Numbered from the stretch's first letter, positions 17,331 through 27,720 are shown. The stretch: DNA of 64,000 bases from Nostoc sp. PCC 7107 (GCF_000316625.1 NC_019676.1:5350501-5414500), one strand, 5' to 3'. Translations and numbers: made by a program. The notes: generated by a model not told the origin, from the sequence alone.

Positions 17331-17959
17331 ACTTGTTCACTGCTGAGGTGGGCGATCGCTTGTTTAATCCAATCTTCCACATAGGCATCTTTGGGTAGTC
17401 CAATGTCTTCGCTGACGACGTGTAAGGCGTGGCTGACTTCGTGGGCTGTATAACCCAAGGCAAATAAAGTCATTTGCACTTCTTCCAAAATCCCTGGTGC
17501 TGGGCCGCCTGTAGCGACGAAGAACCCGGCTGATTTGCGCCACTCAATCAACTTGCTTTTGAGTTCTAAACAGATGCGTTCTGCGGTTTTTTTGCCCACT
17601 CCAGGGGCTTGAATTAAGATTTGGGTGTTACTGGCAATGATGGCTTGGACTAAATCAGGTAATTCCAAAGTGTCTAAGAGGGCGATCGCTAACGCCGCAC
17701 CAATCCCACTAACTGTTAGCAAGTGACGAAATAAATCCCGTTCTGCTGGAGACGCAAAGCCGTAGAGTAAAGGCACTTCTTCCCGAATTTGGTAATGGGT
17801 GAAAATTTGCGCCACCCCTCCTGATTCTGGCAGCTGCTGTGCCAAGCGTTGCGGAACTTGCAAATCGTAACCGATACCATTGACTTCAAGAGTCAGAATG
17901 ACGCGATTACCGTTATTTGTCTGAACGCCAGCAATAATACCTTTGAGATAGCTAATCAT
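17324..17959 (-). CDS. ruvA: Holliday junction helicase subunit RuvA
   Basis: A 211-residue protein. It begins [15 protein letters not shown] with the OB-fold [11 protein letters not shown], has tandem helix-hairpin-helix motifs ([16 protein letters not shown] and [20 protein letters not shown]) and a C-terminal RuvB-binding helical domain ([21 protein letters not shown]). It binds four-way junctions and loads RuvB. ATG 17959 is chosen because the conserved sequence starts there. The ATG overlaps the stop of the broken sucrose-phosphatase gene (ATGA), so translation may once have been coupled. Confidence 0.95.
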   Translation of the reverse strand: MISYLKGIIAGVQTNNGNRVILTLEVNGIGYDLQVPQRLAQQLPESGGVAQIFTHYQIREEVPLLYGFASPAERDLFRHLLTVSGIGAALAIALLDTLELPDLVQAIIASNTQILIQAPGVGKKTAERICLELKSKLIEWRKSAGFFVATGGPAPGILEEVQMTLFALGYTAHEVSHALHVVSEDIGLPKDAYVEDWIKQAIAHLSSEQVQ

Positions 17960-18804
17960 AAGAATCCAAAATATTGCAAACTTTCTAAAATTCCCCCAGC
18001 ACAAGAGCCTTGTGCTAAGTATCGATAGTCAGCAGGATACTCAGTATGCCATTGGAGTAATTCTAGTCTGGCATTACCGACTATGATTCCCCGTTCATGG
18101 CCCACAGCGAACAAAGCAATATCATCACCTGAATCACCACAGACAACTGTTTTTTCTGCTGCAAATTGCCATTTTTGCCGGAGAAACTGCATTGCCTGAC
18201 TTTTATCGCTTGAGCGCGGCACAATGTCGAGGTCAATACCGCTGCTATGGATTAACTTTATATTTAAAGCATACTTTTGTAGTTTTGTCTCAATCTGTGG
18301 TAAAATTTTATCTGCAAATTCCTGTTTAACGAAGAAACTTACCTTAAATGGCGTTGTTCAGAATCCGGTTGTGGTGATAATTCTGGAAAAGACTTAGCTA
18401 CGAAAAATACTAATTCGCGGTTCCATCCAGGCGACAGGATATCTGACCAATCTACATCTGGGCTGTCGCTGTTATTTAGATAAATTTCTGTCCCAACAGA
18501 ACAGACAAGCGCATCTGGTTCGATGAGATTTTTTTCAACTTGCAATTCGCTGAGGACTTACGCAAAACACCTCTCAAACTCTCATTTCTCCGTGACCTCT
18601 GCGTCTCTGTGGTTCGATTTTCCCTAGCCTGTGCGTAAGTCCTGTCGCTGTAAAGTGCTGGCGATCGCCCCGCCCCAGAGCATAAACTATTTTTGTGCCG
18701 TACTTTTGGCGATGTTGACTCAGTATGTTATTTAGTTCTACTAAAGCTTCGTCATTACCTACGAGGGTGTGATCCAAGTCAGTGACAAAGAGAAAAGGTT
18801 TCAT
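17956..18804 (-). pseudogene. Sucrose-phosphate phosphatase, inactivated
   Basis: Three frame pieces together give a whole sucrose-phosphatase: MKPFLFVTDLDHTLVGNDEA (HAD motif I), then QVEKNLIEPDALVCSVGTEI, then TVVCGDSGDDIALFAVG. Three lesions separate them. A tandem GCCCC duplication (18667-18676) shifts the frame just before the expected GRSPALYSELQVEKN. A 92-bp MITE (18553-18644) sits in the codons for LYSEL. A one-base loss near 18350 shifts the frame again before KVSFFVKQEFADKI. The enzyme normally completes sucrose synthesis. Because several independent lesions are present, it is a genuine pseudogene rather than a sequencing artefact. Confidence 0.9.
18553..18644. mobile_element. MITE with 12-bp terminal inverted repeats
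   Basis: AGGACTTACGCA (18553-18564) and TGCGTAAGTCCT (18632-18643) are perfect inverted repeats. The flanks carry TCGCTG on both sides (18547-18552 and 18645-18650), a likely 6-bp (or 5-bp) target duplication. There is no coding capacity. The interior holds a TCTGCGTCTCTGTGGTTCGA tract, also found in related form at 19273 and 62575. It interrupts the sucrose-phosphatase gene. Confidence 0.9.
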
Positions 18805-19036
18805 GATTAGTTACCTAAACACCTGAAAATTTGGTGGAAATGGATTCTCAGCTTACGTGTCCGAGCTACTCTACCAGATTTTCGCTCTTGTGTATTATTA
18901 CTAACGAGACAATTCTTTTCAGGTTAAAAATCAGCAACTTATAGCGGGAAGGTTAGGAATAGCATCAGAAAAGTTCAAATCCCCAAAGTCTTGAAAAAGT
19001 CGGGGATATTGTTGTGATAAATTTTGCTAAAACTAC

Positions 19037-19270
19037 TCATCCATCATTCAGGGTTTCAATCAGTAAATCTACTTGCTGTTGTCGCTGTTGCAAGAAGCCT
19101 TCACATTGACGTATATGCTCAACAGCAGTAGCAAACTGCTCAAATACTTCTTCCAATCCTAATTCACCCGCTTCAATCCGGGCGATAATTTTTTCAATTT
19201 CCACTACCTTCGCCTCGTAATTTACACTGGCGATCGCTTCAAAATCCGAGGAACTTTTACGTTTCACCAT
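19037..19270 (-). CDS. xseB: Exodeoxyribonuclease VII small subunit
   Basis: A 77-residue protein with the XseB core [20 protein letters not shown] then [20 protein letters not shown], a pair of helices that form the regulatory coiled coil on XseA. Length is normal. It overlaps the 3' end of xseA by 14 nt and follows it on the same strand, the usual operon. The 18805-19036 spacer downstream contains a weak hairpin and no gene. Confidence 0.92.
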   Translation of the reverse strand: MVKRKSSSDFEAIASVNYEAKVVEIEKIIARIEAGELGLEEVFEQFATAVEHIRQCEGFLQQRQQQVDLLIETLNDG

Positions 19271-20516
19271 TAATCTCTCTGTGTCCTCTGTGCCTCTGTG
19301 GTTCGTTCACTTCCGTAACTTTTACTTTAACTTCTCCCTGTGCCAACTGAATCAACAATTCTTGCCCGACGGTTAACTGGGTTGCAGTCCGCGCGATCGC
19401 CCCATTTTTTTGACGTACCACCGCATAACCCCTATTTAACACGGCTTTCGGGTCAAGGGTAGCTAACTTTTGCCGCAACATTTCTAAGTGCTGTGTAGCT
19501 TGTTGCGATCGCCTGCTAGTGACTTGTAGAAGTTGCTGACGCTTCCACTGTAACCTTTGCATTTCTTGTTTAACTTGCCTATCTAACCCGACACGTTGCA
19601 AGCGATTACGTAATGTTTGCAGTTGATTTTCAGCAGATGTCCTCACCTCATACACCGCATCGTATAAAGCATCAATTCGCTGCTGATGTTGAGCATACAA
19701 TTCTGACAACGCCGGTACTACTAATTCTGCCGCTGCCGTCGGTGTATGTACACAGACATCGGCAACTAAATCTACCAAAGATTCATCTCGTTGATGACCA
19801 ATCCCAGTAATTACCGGGATAGAACACTCCGCCACAGCCCTAACAACTCGCTCATCGTTAAAACAAGCCAATTCTTCAACCGCACCACCACCCCGCGATA
19901 AAATTAGCACCTCGGCGCGACCATCTTTTTCTACTCGTGAGATCGCCTTAACTATAGAGTCTGGTGCTTGTTCGCCCTGTACTGTTGCTGGCGAAAATAA
20001 TACCTGTAAACCAGGGTATCTGTGTTTGAGGGTTTTTTGAATATCACCCCAAGCCGCAGCGGTGGGTGAAGTCACAACTGCGATTGTTTGGGGATGAGGA
20101 GGAAGTGGCCGCTTTCTTTGCTGATCAAATAACCCTTCCGATAGCAAGCGGTTACGTAATTGTTGATAGCGCAGTGCTTGTAAGCCCACACCCGCAGGTA
20201 TAGCTTGCCAAACCGTTAACTGATATTCTCCCCTTTGGGGATACAGGCGGATACTCCCCAAAATAATTATTTGTTCGCCTACCGTAGGTATTTGTATTAG
20301 CTTTGCTACTTGGCTATTCCAGGCTACACACTTAATAGCTGCTGTCCCATCTGGATCTTGAAGTGTCAAAAATAAACCACTCCGATGGTGATTAGCGCTA
20401 GATACTTCTCCTGTTACCCAAACTTGCCTTAGTATTTTATCTTCTTCTAATAAAGATTGAATGTAGTTGGTGATACCTGCTACGGAGAGGGCAGTATCTG
20501 GAAAATCGAAATTCAT
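19257..20516 (-). CDS. xseA: Exodeoxyribonuclease VII large subunit
   Basis: A 419-residue nuclease. The N-terminal OB-fold has [20 protein letters not shown]; the catalytic domain carries [35 protein letters not shown] and [20 protein letters not shown] then [10 protein letters not shown]; a coiled coil follows, and the C-terminal barrel has [15 protein letters not shown]. It degrades single-stranded DNA together with XseB. The final residues [16 protein letters not shown] are translated from an intergenic-type repeat (19273-19307), so the native C-terminus is extended or replaced. Confidence 0.95.
   Translation of the reverse strand: MNFDFPDTALSVAGITNYIQSLLEEDKILRQVWVTGEVSSANHHRSGLFLTLQDPDGTAAIKCVAWNSQVAKLIQIPTVGEQIIILGSIRLYPQRGEYQLTVWQAIPAGVGLQALRYQQLRNRLLSEGLFDQQRKRPLPPHPQTIAVVTSPTAAAWGDIQKTLKHRYPGLQVLFSPATVQGEQAPDSIVKAISRVEKDGRAEVLILSRGGGAVEELACFNDERVVRAVAECSIPVITGIGHQRDESLVDLVADVCVHTPTAAAELVVPALSELYAQHQQRIDALYDAVYEVRTSAENQLQTLRNRLQRVGLDRQVKQEMQRLQWKRQQLLQVTSRRSQQATQHLEMLRQKLATLDPKAVLNRGYAVVRQKNGAIARTATQLTVGQELLIQLAQGEVKVKVTEVNEPQRHRGHREINGET
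19273..19307. repeat. Short dispersed repeat inside the xseA 3' end
   Basis: The tract CCTCTGTGCCTCTGTGGTTC is one of at least three related copies (also about 18580-18620 inside the MITE and 62575-62618 in opposite orientation). It encodes the xseA tail PQRHRGHRE. Confidence 0.75.
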
Positions 20517-20920
20517 TTTGCTTCAACCCACTCTGCACTTAAAATCAACATAACGTCTTTTTTCTACCTCCATATAGCCAGAGTGAAGACTGATGCCAGA
20601 AATCTCATATCACAAACAAGGCAAGAAATCGCCAACCCTATTCTTTAGTTTAGCTTTTTAATAAAAATCTCTGTATAACCGGGTTGTGATAGAACCATAT
20701 ATTTATATTGGTACGGAGGTGTTTGGGATAACTAGCAACCAAAACTCTACTAAGGTTATGTTGTACTAGTCACATCTAGTAGCGATCGCGTTACGATGTT
20801 GTCACGTTTATTTCTCTAAGAAATTCTATTTCCGCATTTTCTGGCTAAAATAGTATATCTGTTCTACTTCACCTCCAAACCTAACACTCCATAAATCCAT
20901 ATATATAGATAGAGGCAGTA
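20517..20920. other. recA upstream region
   Basis: A 404-bp intergenic region between divergent xseA and recA. It contains a HIP1 octamer near 20782 and a LexA-box-like site at 20852 but no gene. No SD-like box was seen immediately before the recA ATG (sequence TAGAGGCAGTA, with GAGG at 20911-20914, is the best candidate). Confidence 0.6.
20852..20865 (+). promoter_or_regulatory. LexA-box-like site before recA
   Basis: AGTATATCTGTTCT matches the cyanobacterial LexA consensus RGTACNNNDGTWCB with a single mismatch (T for C at position 5). It lies about 55 nt before the recA start, a sensible place for SOS repression. No binding data are available here. Confidence 0.55.
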
Positions 20921-21991
20921 ATGGCTACCAACACTGACAATTCCGGCAAGCAAAAAGCCCTGACTATGGTACTAAACCAGATTGAGCGCAGCTTCGGGAA
21001 AGGAGCTATTATGCGTTTGGGCGATGCAACCCGGATGCGGGTGGAGACAATTTCCACTGGGGCGCTCACTTTAGATTTGGCCTTGGGTGGCGGTTTACCT
21101 AAAGGACGGGTAATTGAGATTTATGGCCCAGAAAGTTCTGGTAAAACAACAGTAGCGCTACATGCCCTCGCTGAAGTCCAAAGACTAGGTGGTATTGCGG
21201 CCTTTGTGGATGCGGAACACGCCCTAGACCCTACTTATGCGGCAGCTTTGGGTGTAGATATCGAAAATTTGCTGGTTTCCCAGCCTGACACAGGAGAATC
21301 TGCTTTAGAAATTGTTGATCAATTGGTGCGTTCGTCCGCTGTTGACATTGTAGTTATCGACTCAGTAGCAGCATTAGTTCCCCGTGCGGAAATTGAAGGG
21401 GATATGGGTGATACTCATGTAGGTTTACAAGCCAGGTTGATGAGCCAAGCTCTCCGTAAAATTACTGGGAATATTGGTAAATCTGGTTGTACAGTAATTT
21501 TCATCAACCAGTTACGGCAAAAAATCGGTGTTACCTACGGTAGTCCAGAAACCACAACTGGTGGTAATGCCTTAAAATTTTATGCTTCTGTGCGTTTGGA
21601 TATTCGCCGGATTCAAACTTTGAAAAAAGGCACAGAAGAATTTGGCAACCGCGTTAAGGTGAAAGTTGCTAAAAACAAAGTAGCACCACCTTTTAGAATC
21701 GCGGAATTTGACATTATTTTTGGCAAGGGAATTTCTGTTTTAGGTTGTTTGGTCGATATAGCCGAAGAAACAGGCGTTTTAACCCGCAAGGGCGCTTGGT
21801 ATAGCTACAACGGTGATAACATTTCTCAAGGTCGAGATAACGCGATTAAATACCTAGAAGAAAAACCAGAATTTGTTGAACAAATTAAACAGCAGGTACG
21901 CCAAAAACTTGATATGGGGGCTGTGGTTTCTGCTAATTCTGTAGCTAAAGTCAGTGAAGAGGAGGAAGATGAATACGAAGAGGAAGAATAA
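20921..21991 (+). CDS. recA: Recombinase RecA
   Basis: A 356-residue RecA. The Walker A motif is [17 protein letters not shown] (about 68), Walker B is [20 protein letters not shown], loop L1/L2 regions include [18 protein letters not shown] and [20 protein letters not shown] then [12 protein letters not shown]. It catalyses strand exchange and promotes LexA cleavage. The C-terminus ends in a strongly acidic tail ([11 protein letters not shown]), a common autoregulatory feature. ATG 20921 gives the normal start. A LexA-like box precedes it and a strong hairpin terminator follows. Confidence 0.98.
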   Translation: MATNTDNSGKQKALTMVLNQIERSFGKGAIMRLGDATRMRVETISTGALTLDLALGGGLPKGRVIEIYGPESSGKTTVALHALAEVQRLGGIAAFVDAEHALDPTYAAALGVDIENLLVSQPDTGESALEIVDQLVRSSAVDIVVIDSVAALVPRAEIEGDMGDTHVGLQARLMSQALRKITGNIGKSGCTVIFINQLRQKIGVTYGSPETTTGGNALKFYASVRLDIRRIQTLKKGTEEFGNRVKVKVAKNKVAPPFRIAEFDIIFGKGISVLGCLVDIAEETGVLTRKGAWYSYNGDNISQGRDNAIKYLEEKPEFVEQIKQQVRQKLDMGAVVSANSVAKVSEEEEDEYEEEE

Positions 21992-22084
21992 GTAAGCGGG
22001 TTTGTCATTTGTCCCTTGTCCTTTGTCAATACAAATGACACAGCACAAAGTTCTGGTGTAATTTAGATCTTTCTTAGCTTATTG

Positions 22085-22121
22085 AGCAGTGAACAGTTAC
22101 AAATAATTACTGTTCACTGCT
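22085..22121. terminator. Bidirectional hairpin between recA and the FHA gene
   Basis: AGCAGTGAACAGT (22085-22097) pairs perfectly with ACTGTTCACTGCT (22109-22121) around an 11-nt loop. It lies between convergent stops and can serve both genes. Confidence 0.75.
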
Positions 22122-22125
22122 GTCT

Positions 22126-22893
22126 TCATAGTAGAGAAGTTGTAACTTGGTTGAAAAATCGGTCTAAAATATCTGACTTTTGTTCTTTGGTAAAGCCATC
22201 ATGGCCATTTTGATGGTCTAAACTAAAATTTTTGGTAAATGGAATAGCTTGATCTGGGATTTCTGGTGCGAAATAACTTAATGTATCTTCTAGATTACAG
22301 CCATTGCGAGATGAAAGCTGCATGAGTAACTCCATCGCTACTGTTGGTAAGATGCGATGGTTACGGTTGTAGAAAAAGTTAAAAGTAAGATTACCGATGC
22401 GAATGCGATCGCCTTCTTTAAGTCTAATTCGCTGATAGACACGTTCTCCATTCACAAAGGAACCATTGGTACTTTTAAAATCGACTAAGTAAAAACCTGG
22501 TTCATCCTCTTGATCTATATATTGGATAGCAGCATGGCGACGAGACAGGTATTTATCACCTATACATATCCCACAGTGGCGATCGCGTCCGATTATCCAA
22601 ATTTGCTGTGGTTGCACTAAAGTTTGGGTTTGATTATCTCCCAAGTTAGTGACTAAGTAAATCTCACCATCATTTACTACACCCTGCACATAACTTGAGT
22701 TTAAACCTGCCACACCCGACAATGATAGGTCTTCCATCTGAAGAATGTCTTCTAGAAGTCCACTGTGGTGTTCGTACAATTTGACAAATACTTGATATAA
22801 ACTTAACTTCCGTTCTATTTCTTTACTCTGAAAATCAGCAATTTTGGCTGAAGTTTTGAGTGTAAATAAATGTGATTTGCTGATGTCGGTCAT
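22126..22893 (-). CDS. FHA domain protein
   Basis: A protein of about 255 residues. A forkhead-associated domain lies at about 95-175: IWIIGRDRHCGICIGDKYLS then RRHAAIQYID and VDFKSTNGSFVNGERVYQRI, with the conserved Arg, Ser-Arg-His and Asn that bind phosphothreonine. The N-terminal 70 residues are helical and the C-terminus is of unknown fold. It is likely a phospho-Thr reader in Ser/Thr kinase signalling. A SpkB-like kinase lies just upstream on the same strand, 422 nt away, though probably in a separate transcript. ATG 22893 (MTDISKSHLF) is preferred to the upstream start at 22965. Confidence 0.8.
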   Translation of the reverse strand: MTDISKSHLFTLKTSAKIADFQSKEIERKLSLYQVFVKLYEHHSGLLEDILQMEDLSLSGVAGLNSSYVQGVVNDGEIYLVTNLGDNQTQTLVQPQQIWIIGRDRHCGICIGDKYLSRRHAAIQYIDQEDEPGFYLVDFKSTNGSFVNGERVYQRIRLKEGDRIRIGNLTFNFFYNRNHRILPTVAMELLMQLSSRNGCNLEDTLSYFAPEIPDQAIPFTKNFSLDHQNGHDGFTKEQKSDILDRFFNQVTTSLL

Positions 22894-23315
22894 GAACTTT
22901 TTTCTCAGCCTACAATCAGGAACAACTGCCTGTTTAGTCCTTGTTGCTATTTTAAAATTTCGCAACTCAAGACAATTAAGTTTGACGATTTTTACTAAGA
23001 ATTCCTGCCTAGATATTGATACTTAGTATGAATATCGTACAACTTGAATTTTAAAAAAATATTGCGTAACTTTGTTTTATATTGTAAATTACTGTAGTCT
23101 AATTTTAACAGATGCTAATTATTAAGAATAATTTAAGCATTTCTTAAGTAATCTTAGAAAGATTAAATTGACAGTATAAATTTCCGGGTGAATACGAAAG
23201 CCAAAATTAAGTAGAGAGTATTACTACTTAATTCTGCTCTTGATTAATTCAAACTATTAGAGTCGAATATTTACTTTTTAAAATTGACAAAAATCTGTAA
23301 TTTTTCACTATTGAA
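22894..23315. other. AT-rich spacer upstream of the FHA gene
   Basis: No gene is visible. On the plus strand a TTGACAGTATAAAT stretch occurs at about 23168, which could be a -35 element, but no gene lies in that direction for a long distance. The region holds the FHA gene promoter and the 3' end of the kinase transcript. Confidence 0.4.
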
Positions 23316-24935
23316 TTAGAGCAAGCCACGTTTACCATTGGGGCGTACCGTCATCCAATTAGTTTTTGCTAGTGCTAGTTGCTCATCTAAAATTTTGGCC
23401 CCAGTTAGATTAGCACCACACAAATTAGCACCTCGAAGATTAGCATTGCTCAGATGAGCATAACTAAGATCTGCTCCCCGCAGGTCTGCTCCTTCTAAAT
23501 CAGCATGGTTAAAATAAGCTTTGCTTAAATTAGCATCTCTGAGATTGGCGCGAGTGAGACTAGCCCTACCAAAATCACTGTTGTGAAGATTTGCTCCTTG
23601 AAGATTAGTGCTTTGCAGTTGAGCCGAATGGAAATTGGTTTCTGACAATTCACTACCTTGGAGATTCAGGAAGTTTAAATTATGTAAGGCAAAATCTCTT
23701 CTTCCCTTGAGATAGGCTGTTAATAAAGTTTGGCTGTCTAATTTACGTCCAGCTTTGGAGTGTTGAGTGTTTGCACTATTACTATTGCTGTTAGACAACA
23801 TTCCTGGTTTACCCACAGCGCCTGGTCGCATTCCACCCTGATCTGAACCCGCAGCCTCGGCAATTTTGGCTCGTCTAGCCCGAATAGCTGCTGCTACTTG
23901 AGCTACTCCTGTATTCGTAGCTCCTACAGCAGCAGGATTGCTGCATAAAATAGCAGAGTTGTCTCCACGCTGCGATGTTTTTTCTTTAGTACTAGTGTCA
24001 GATTGTACTAGTAAGCTTTTAGCCAAACTATCTAAGTAAGGCTCCATCTCTAACGCTCTGAGAACATCTGTTGCTGATTGGTAACGATTGCGAACAGAAA
24101 CATCTAACATTTTTCGCAATACACCAGTCAAGTGATCACTCACATACACCAACTGTTCCCACATCATTTCACCGGTTGTGGGATTGTAATCTAAGTCTTT
24201 AGGAGTTTTGCTAGTGAGTAAATAGATACAGGTGACTCCTAAAGCGTAGATATCACTCGCGTAGACTGGACGCATCGCCATTTGTTCTGGCGGTGCAAAA
24301 CCAGGAGTACCAATTGCATAGGCAGTTAAGGCGGTCTGTCCTGATTGGTTAGGCGCAGCTTGAGTAACTTGGTTTTTCACAGCACCAAAGTCAATTAACA
24401 CCATTCTGGCATCTTGACTACGGCGAATTAAGTTGGCTGGTTTGATATCTCGGTGAATTACCTTTTGCTCATGAATGTATTGCAGTAAAGGTAAAATCTC
24501 GCTCAAAAATTGTTTAACGCCTGCTTCGCTCAAAACTCCATTAGCTTTGATTTCCTGCTGTAAGGTTGCACCGCTAATATATTCCTGAACTAGATAGAAT
24601 TGTTCCTGTTCTTCAAAATAGTCAAGTAGTCTTGGTACTTGCGGATGGTTGCCGATTTTACCTAGGGTTCTAGCTTCTCTTTCAAAGAGTTCTCGCGCCA
24701 TTTGCAAAACATGTGGTGCGTTTCCTGATGGGCGTAGTTGCTTGATGACACAACTCGGTTCTCCAGGTAAAGCTTCATCCTGAGCTAAGAAGGTTGCTCC
24801 AAAGCCACCTTGACCTAACGGTTTACTCACCCGATAGCGATCGCGTAGCAGTAGGCGCGAGCCACATGACTGACACCTTTGGCTGTACACTACATTTTCT
24901 GGATTGGGACAGGTTGGATTTAAGCAGTAGCTCAT
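23316..24935 (-). CDS. SpkB-type Ser/Thr protein kinase with pentapeptide repeats
   Basis: A 539-residue protein. The N-terminus has four cysteines (CLNPTCPNPENVVYSQRCQS then CG), a zinc-ribbon-like knuckle. The kinase domain (about 33-300) has GQGGFGATFLA, the catalytic VIHRDIKPANLIRR, the LIDFGAVKN loop and GTPGFAPPEQMA. A low-complexity linker (about 310-400) leads to roughly 20 pentapeptide repeats A(N/D)LxX (about 415-525; e.g. ANLRDANLSKAYFNHADLEG). This architecture matches SpkB of Synechocystis, which is linked to motility and oxidative stress. The gene is monocistronic. Confidence 0.92.
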   Translation of the reverse strand: MSYCLNPTCPNPENVVYSQRCQSCGSRLLLRDRYRVSKPLGQGGFGATFLAQDEALPGEPSCVIKQLRPSGNAPHVLQMARELFEREARTLGKIGNHPQVPRLLDYFEEQEQFYLVQEYISGATLQQEIKANGVLSEAGVKQFLSEILPLLQYIHEQKVIHRDIKPANLIRRSQDARMVLIDFGAVKNQVTQAAPNQSGQTALTAYAIGTPGFAPPEQMAMRPVYASDIYALGVTCIYLLTSKTPKDLDYNPTTGEMMWEQLVYVSDHLTGVLRKMLDVSVRNRYQSATDVLRALEMEPYLDSLAKSLLVQSDTSTKEKTSQRGDNSAILCSNPAAVGATNTGVAQVAAAIRARRAKIAEAAGSDQGGMRPGAVGKPGMLSNSNSNSANTQHSKAGRKLDSQTLLTAYLKGRRDFALHNLNFLNLQGSELSETNFHSAQLQSTNLQGANLHNSDFGRASLTRANLRDANLSKAYFNHADLEGADLRGADLSYAHLSNANLRGANLCGANLTGAKILDEQLALAKTNWMTVRPNGKRGLL

Positions 24936-25269
24936 GCACTGTCAACTCGCTGCGCGAAGAATGGCTAGGAGCATTACGCTCTAGTTTAATTATTTAAACG
25001 AAAATCAACTCTTGGCAGGTAATTTATGCTGGAAATCCTTTGAAGAGTTCCTAAAGTTTGACTTGTTTACCTAAGCGATCATCACAACAAGATAGCTGAT
25101 GTGAGGCGCGATCGTCAGTAGTTATCAAGCTATTTGTGTAATAAGTTATTTTTAGATAAAATTTCTACGTATTTTTACAGTCACGCAAGTAGTGCTGAGT
25201 GTTGAGTTCAGAAAGCGCCTGCGGCGCTAATAAAGTTACTTTCAACACTCAGCACTCAGCACTCAGCAC
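24936..25269. other. Spacer between the SpkB-like gene and hemL
   Basis: No gene was found. The kinase promoter should lie at 24936-25080. The hemL-proximal end is a hairpin plus heptamer repeat, listed separately. Confidence 0.5.
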
Positions 25270-25270
25270 T
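25191..25270. repeat. Hairpin and CAGCACT heptamer repeat at the hemL 3' end
   Basis: AGTGCTGAGTGTTGA (25191-25205) pairs perfectly with TCAACACTCAGCACT (25242-25256). It is followed by three tandem CAGCACT units (25250-25270) that run into the hemL stop codon. It may end hemL transcription. An inner GCGCCTGCGGCGC hairpin lies in the loop. Confidence 0.75.
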
Positions 25271-26568
25271 TAAAGACTAGACATTACTTCCCGTGCAACT
25301 GCTAGAGTCTGCTCAATATCTTCTTCAGTATGAGCCAAAGAAGTAAACCCAGCCTCAAACTGAGAAGGTGCTAAATAAACGCCACGTTCTAACATTCCGC
25401 GATGAAAGCGTCCAAATTTGGCGGTATCTGACTTTTTGGCATCTTCGTAGTTATGAACAGGCCCAGAGGTGAAAAATAAGCCAAACATGGCGCTAATATG
25501 GCCCCCGCAAGCTGCATGGCCAGTTTCTTTGGCAATTCGCAGTAAACCGTCTGATAGCTTTTGAGTAATTCGGTCAAGATACTCATAAGTTCCAGGTTTT
25601 TGTAGCAATTCCAGGGTTTTAATACCAGCAGTCATTGCCAAAGGATTTCCGGAAAGAGTTCCTGCTTGATACACAGGGCCGGCGGGAGCAATCATGGACA
25701 TAATCTCTCGCCGTCCGCCGTAGGCTCCTACTGGCAAACCACCACCAATGACTTTACCGAGTGTTGTCAAATCGGGAGTAATGCCAAATTTTTCTTGAGC
25801 GCCACCGTATGCAATCCGAAAACCTGTCATGACTTCATCAAACACTAATAAAGCCCCATGTTCATGGGTTAGTTCCCTGAGTCCTTCTAAAAAGCCAGCA
25901 TCGGGAGGAATAAACCCAGCATTACCCACAACTGGCTCTAGAATTACACCAGCAATTTGGTCACGGTTTTCTGCAAATAAGGCTTTGACTGCTTCCAAGT
26001 CATTGAAAGGAGCCGTTAGGGTACTGCTAGTTGCGGATTTCGGTACTCCTGGGGAGTCGGGTAAACCAAGTGTTGCCACACCCGAACCCGCTTTTACCAA
26101 GAACATATCAGCATGTCCGTGGTAGCAGCCTTCAAATTTGATGATTTTCTCACGGTTGGTAAAAGCCCGCATCAGCCGCAAAACAGCCATACAAGCTTCT
26201 GTCCCAGAGTTTACAAATCTGACCATTTCGATGCTAGGAACAGCATCAATAACCATCTCTGCAAGGACGTTTTCGAGAACTGAAGGCGCTCCAAAACTAG
26301 TACCTTTTTCTAAAGCTTCGTGGAGTGCTGAGATGACTTCTGGATGAGCATGACCGCAAATTGCTGGCCCCCAAGTGCCTACATAGTCTATGTATTGGTT
26401 GCTATCAACATCCCAAATGTATGCGCCTTTAACACGGTCAAAAACTATGGGTTGTCCGCCGACAGATTTAAATGCTCTGACAGGAGAACTGACTCCTCCT
26501 GGCATGAGGTTCTGGGCTGCGGCGAAAATTTCTTGTGATTTTGTGGTTTTAATTGTGGTGTTTACCAA
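25270..26568 (-). CDS. hemL: Glutamate-1-semialdehyde 2,1-aminomutase
   Basis: A 432-residue PLP enzyme that converts glutamate-1-semialdehyde to 5-aminolevulinate for haem and chlorophyll synthesis. Motifs are [74 protein letters not shown] and the PLP lysine in [17 protein letters not shown] (about 272). Length is normal and all key residues are present. The stop codon abuts a tandem heptamer repeat. Confidence 0.97.
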   Translation of the reverse strand: MVNTTIKTTKSQEIFAAAQNLMPGGVSSPVRAFKSVGGQPIVFDRVKGAYIWDVDSNQYIDYVGTWGPAICGHAHPEVISALHEALEKGTSFGAPSVLENVLAEMVIDAVPSIEMVRFVNSGTEACMAVLRLMRAFTNREKIIKFEGCYHGHADMFLVKAGSGVATLGLPDSPGVPKSATSSTLTAPFNDLEAVKALFAENRDQIAGVILEPVVGNAGFIPPDAGFLEGLRELTHEHGALLVFDEVMTGFRIAYGGAQEKFGITPDLTTLGKVIGGGLPVGAYGGRREIMSMIAPAGPVYQAGTLSGNPLAMTAGIKTLELLQKPGTYEYLDRITQKLSDGLLRIAKETGHAACGGHISAMFGLFFTSGPVHNYEDAKKSDTAKFGRFHRGMLERGVYLAPSQFEAGFTSLAHTEEDIEQTLAVAREVMSSL

Positions 26569-26679
26569 GGCTGTCTCCTAAAAAATGACAAACAAAAAAA
26601 GCTCTATCTTAGGATAGGGTTAAATACTGTGCAGAATTTCTATCGTATAGGAATTAGCTGAACCAGGAAAATAACAACC

Positions 26680-26874
26680 ATGTTGTACAAGTCCAATGAT
26701 GACTTGCCTCTAGAAATCAGGACTCGGTTATCTGAGGCATACCAAGAGCTTTACCGTGCAGCTTTTAACTCGGCTCTCCATTGGTATGGTGAAGCATCGA
26801 AGGCTCACCAAGTGGCGTTAAGTGCAGTTAGAATGCAGTCTGCAATGGACAGAAATGTTGTTGTTTCAGGCTAA
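26680..26874 (+). CDS. ChaB-like small protein
   Basis: A 64-residue protein resembling ChaB: MLYKSNDDLPLEIRTRLSEA then YQELYRAAFNSALHWYGEAS and AHQVALSAVRMQ, matching the family's YxSxxDLP, AFNSA and A..VAW.AV positions. ChaB is annotated as a cation transport regulator in enterobacteria, but its function is not well established. It is a single gene between hemL (divergent) and hisIE. Confidence 0.75.
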   Translation: MLYKSNDDLPLEIRTRLSEAYQELYRAAFNSALHWYGEASKAHQVALSAVRMQSAMDRNVVVSG

Positions 26875-26971
26875 ATAATAAATTTTCATTTTCATAAAAC
26901 ATACCAGCTGTCATATTGAGAATGGTATCGTGAATCCATTAATCATTGTTGTTAGAGTCAAGTAAGCTGGT

Positions 26972-27622
26972 ATGTTTCCTACCGAATCAGATTCATTGCG
27001 TCACGCTATTCCCGTTGAAAAAATTCGCTACGATGAACGGGGTTTGGTAGCGGCGATTGTGCAGGACTATTTAGATGGCACAGTGTTGATGATGGCGTGG
27101 ATGAATCGGGAGTCGTTACAAAAGACTTTGGAATCTGGGGAAACTTGGTTTTGGAGCCGTTCCCGGCAAGAGTTATGGCATAAGGGCGGAACTTCGGGAC
27201 ACATTCAAAAAATTCAGAGTATCCGTTATGACTGCGATAGTGATGCTTTGTTAATTGGTGTGGAGCAAATTGGAGATGTTGCCTGCCATACTGGTGAGCG
27301 CAGTTGTTTTCATCAGGTAGATGGCAAAATTACGCCACCACCAGCAGACACATTATCTCAGGTGTTTCAGGTGATCTGCGATCGCCGTGACAATCCCACC
27401 GATAGTTCTTATACTTGCAAGTTATTTGCAGGTGGCGATAATAAGATTTTGAAAAAAATTGGGGAAGAATCCGCTGAGGTAGTGATGGCTTTTAAGGATG
27501 ATGAGCCAGAGTCTATTACAGGCGAGGTGGCAGATTTACTTTATCACACCTTGGTTGCCTTAGCTCATCATCAAGTTGATTTAAAGGCTGTATACCGAAA
27601 ATTGCAAGAACGCAGACGGTAG
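26972..27622 (+). CDS. hisIE: Bifunctional phosphoribosyl-AMP cyclohydrolase / phosphoribosyl-ATP pyrophosphatase
   Basis: A 216-residue histidine biosynthesis enzyme for steps 2 and 3. The HisI part (about 10-115) has [37 protein letters not shown] and the zinc-binding YDCDSDALL and [11 protein letters not shown]. The HisE part (about 125-216) has [20 protein letters not shown] then [15 protein letters not shown]. The TAG stop is part of the degenerate end of a MITE copy (27620 on). Confidence 0.97.
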   Translation: MFPTESDSLRHAIPVEKIRYDERGLVAAIVQDYLDGTVLMMAWMNRESLQKTLESGETWFWSRSRQELWHKGGTSGHIQKIQSIRYDCDSDALLIGVEQIGDVACHTGERSCFHQVDGKITPPPADTLSQVFQVICDRRDNPTDSSYTCKLFAGGDNKILKKIGEESAEVVMAFKDDEPESITGEVADLLYHTLVALAHHQVDLKAVYRKLQERRR

Positions 27623-27720
27623 CACAACAAGGCAAAAGTCAAAAGGAAAAAGGAAAAAGGAAAAAGGAAAAAGAAAGAATAGTGATACCACAAGTCTTTT
27701 AGCAATTCCAGATGGTCTGT
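27620..27720 (+). repeat. Dispersed MITE-like repeat, copy B (truncated)
   Basis: Starts TAGCACAACAAGGCAAAAGT at the hisIE stop and follows the intact copies through TTTTAGCAATTCCAGATGGT, then stops before the right terminal repeat. It contains an expanded AAGGAAA tract (four tandem units). A separate hairpin (27734-27757, GGGGC...GCCCC) follows. Confidence 0.8.

Noticed and set aside
25250-25270. CAGCACT units considered as a CRISPR-like array
   Set aside because: They are adjacent 7-bp tandem repeats without spacers, a typical STRR.
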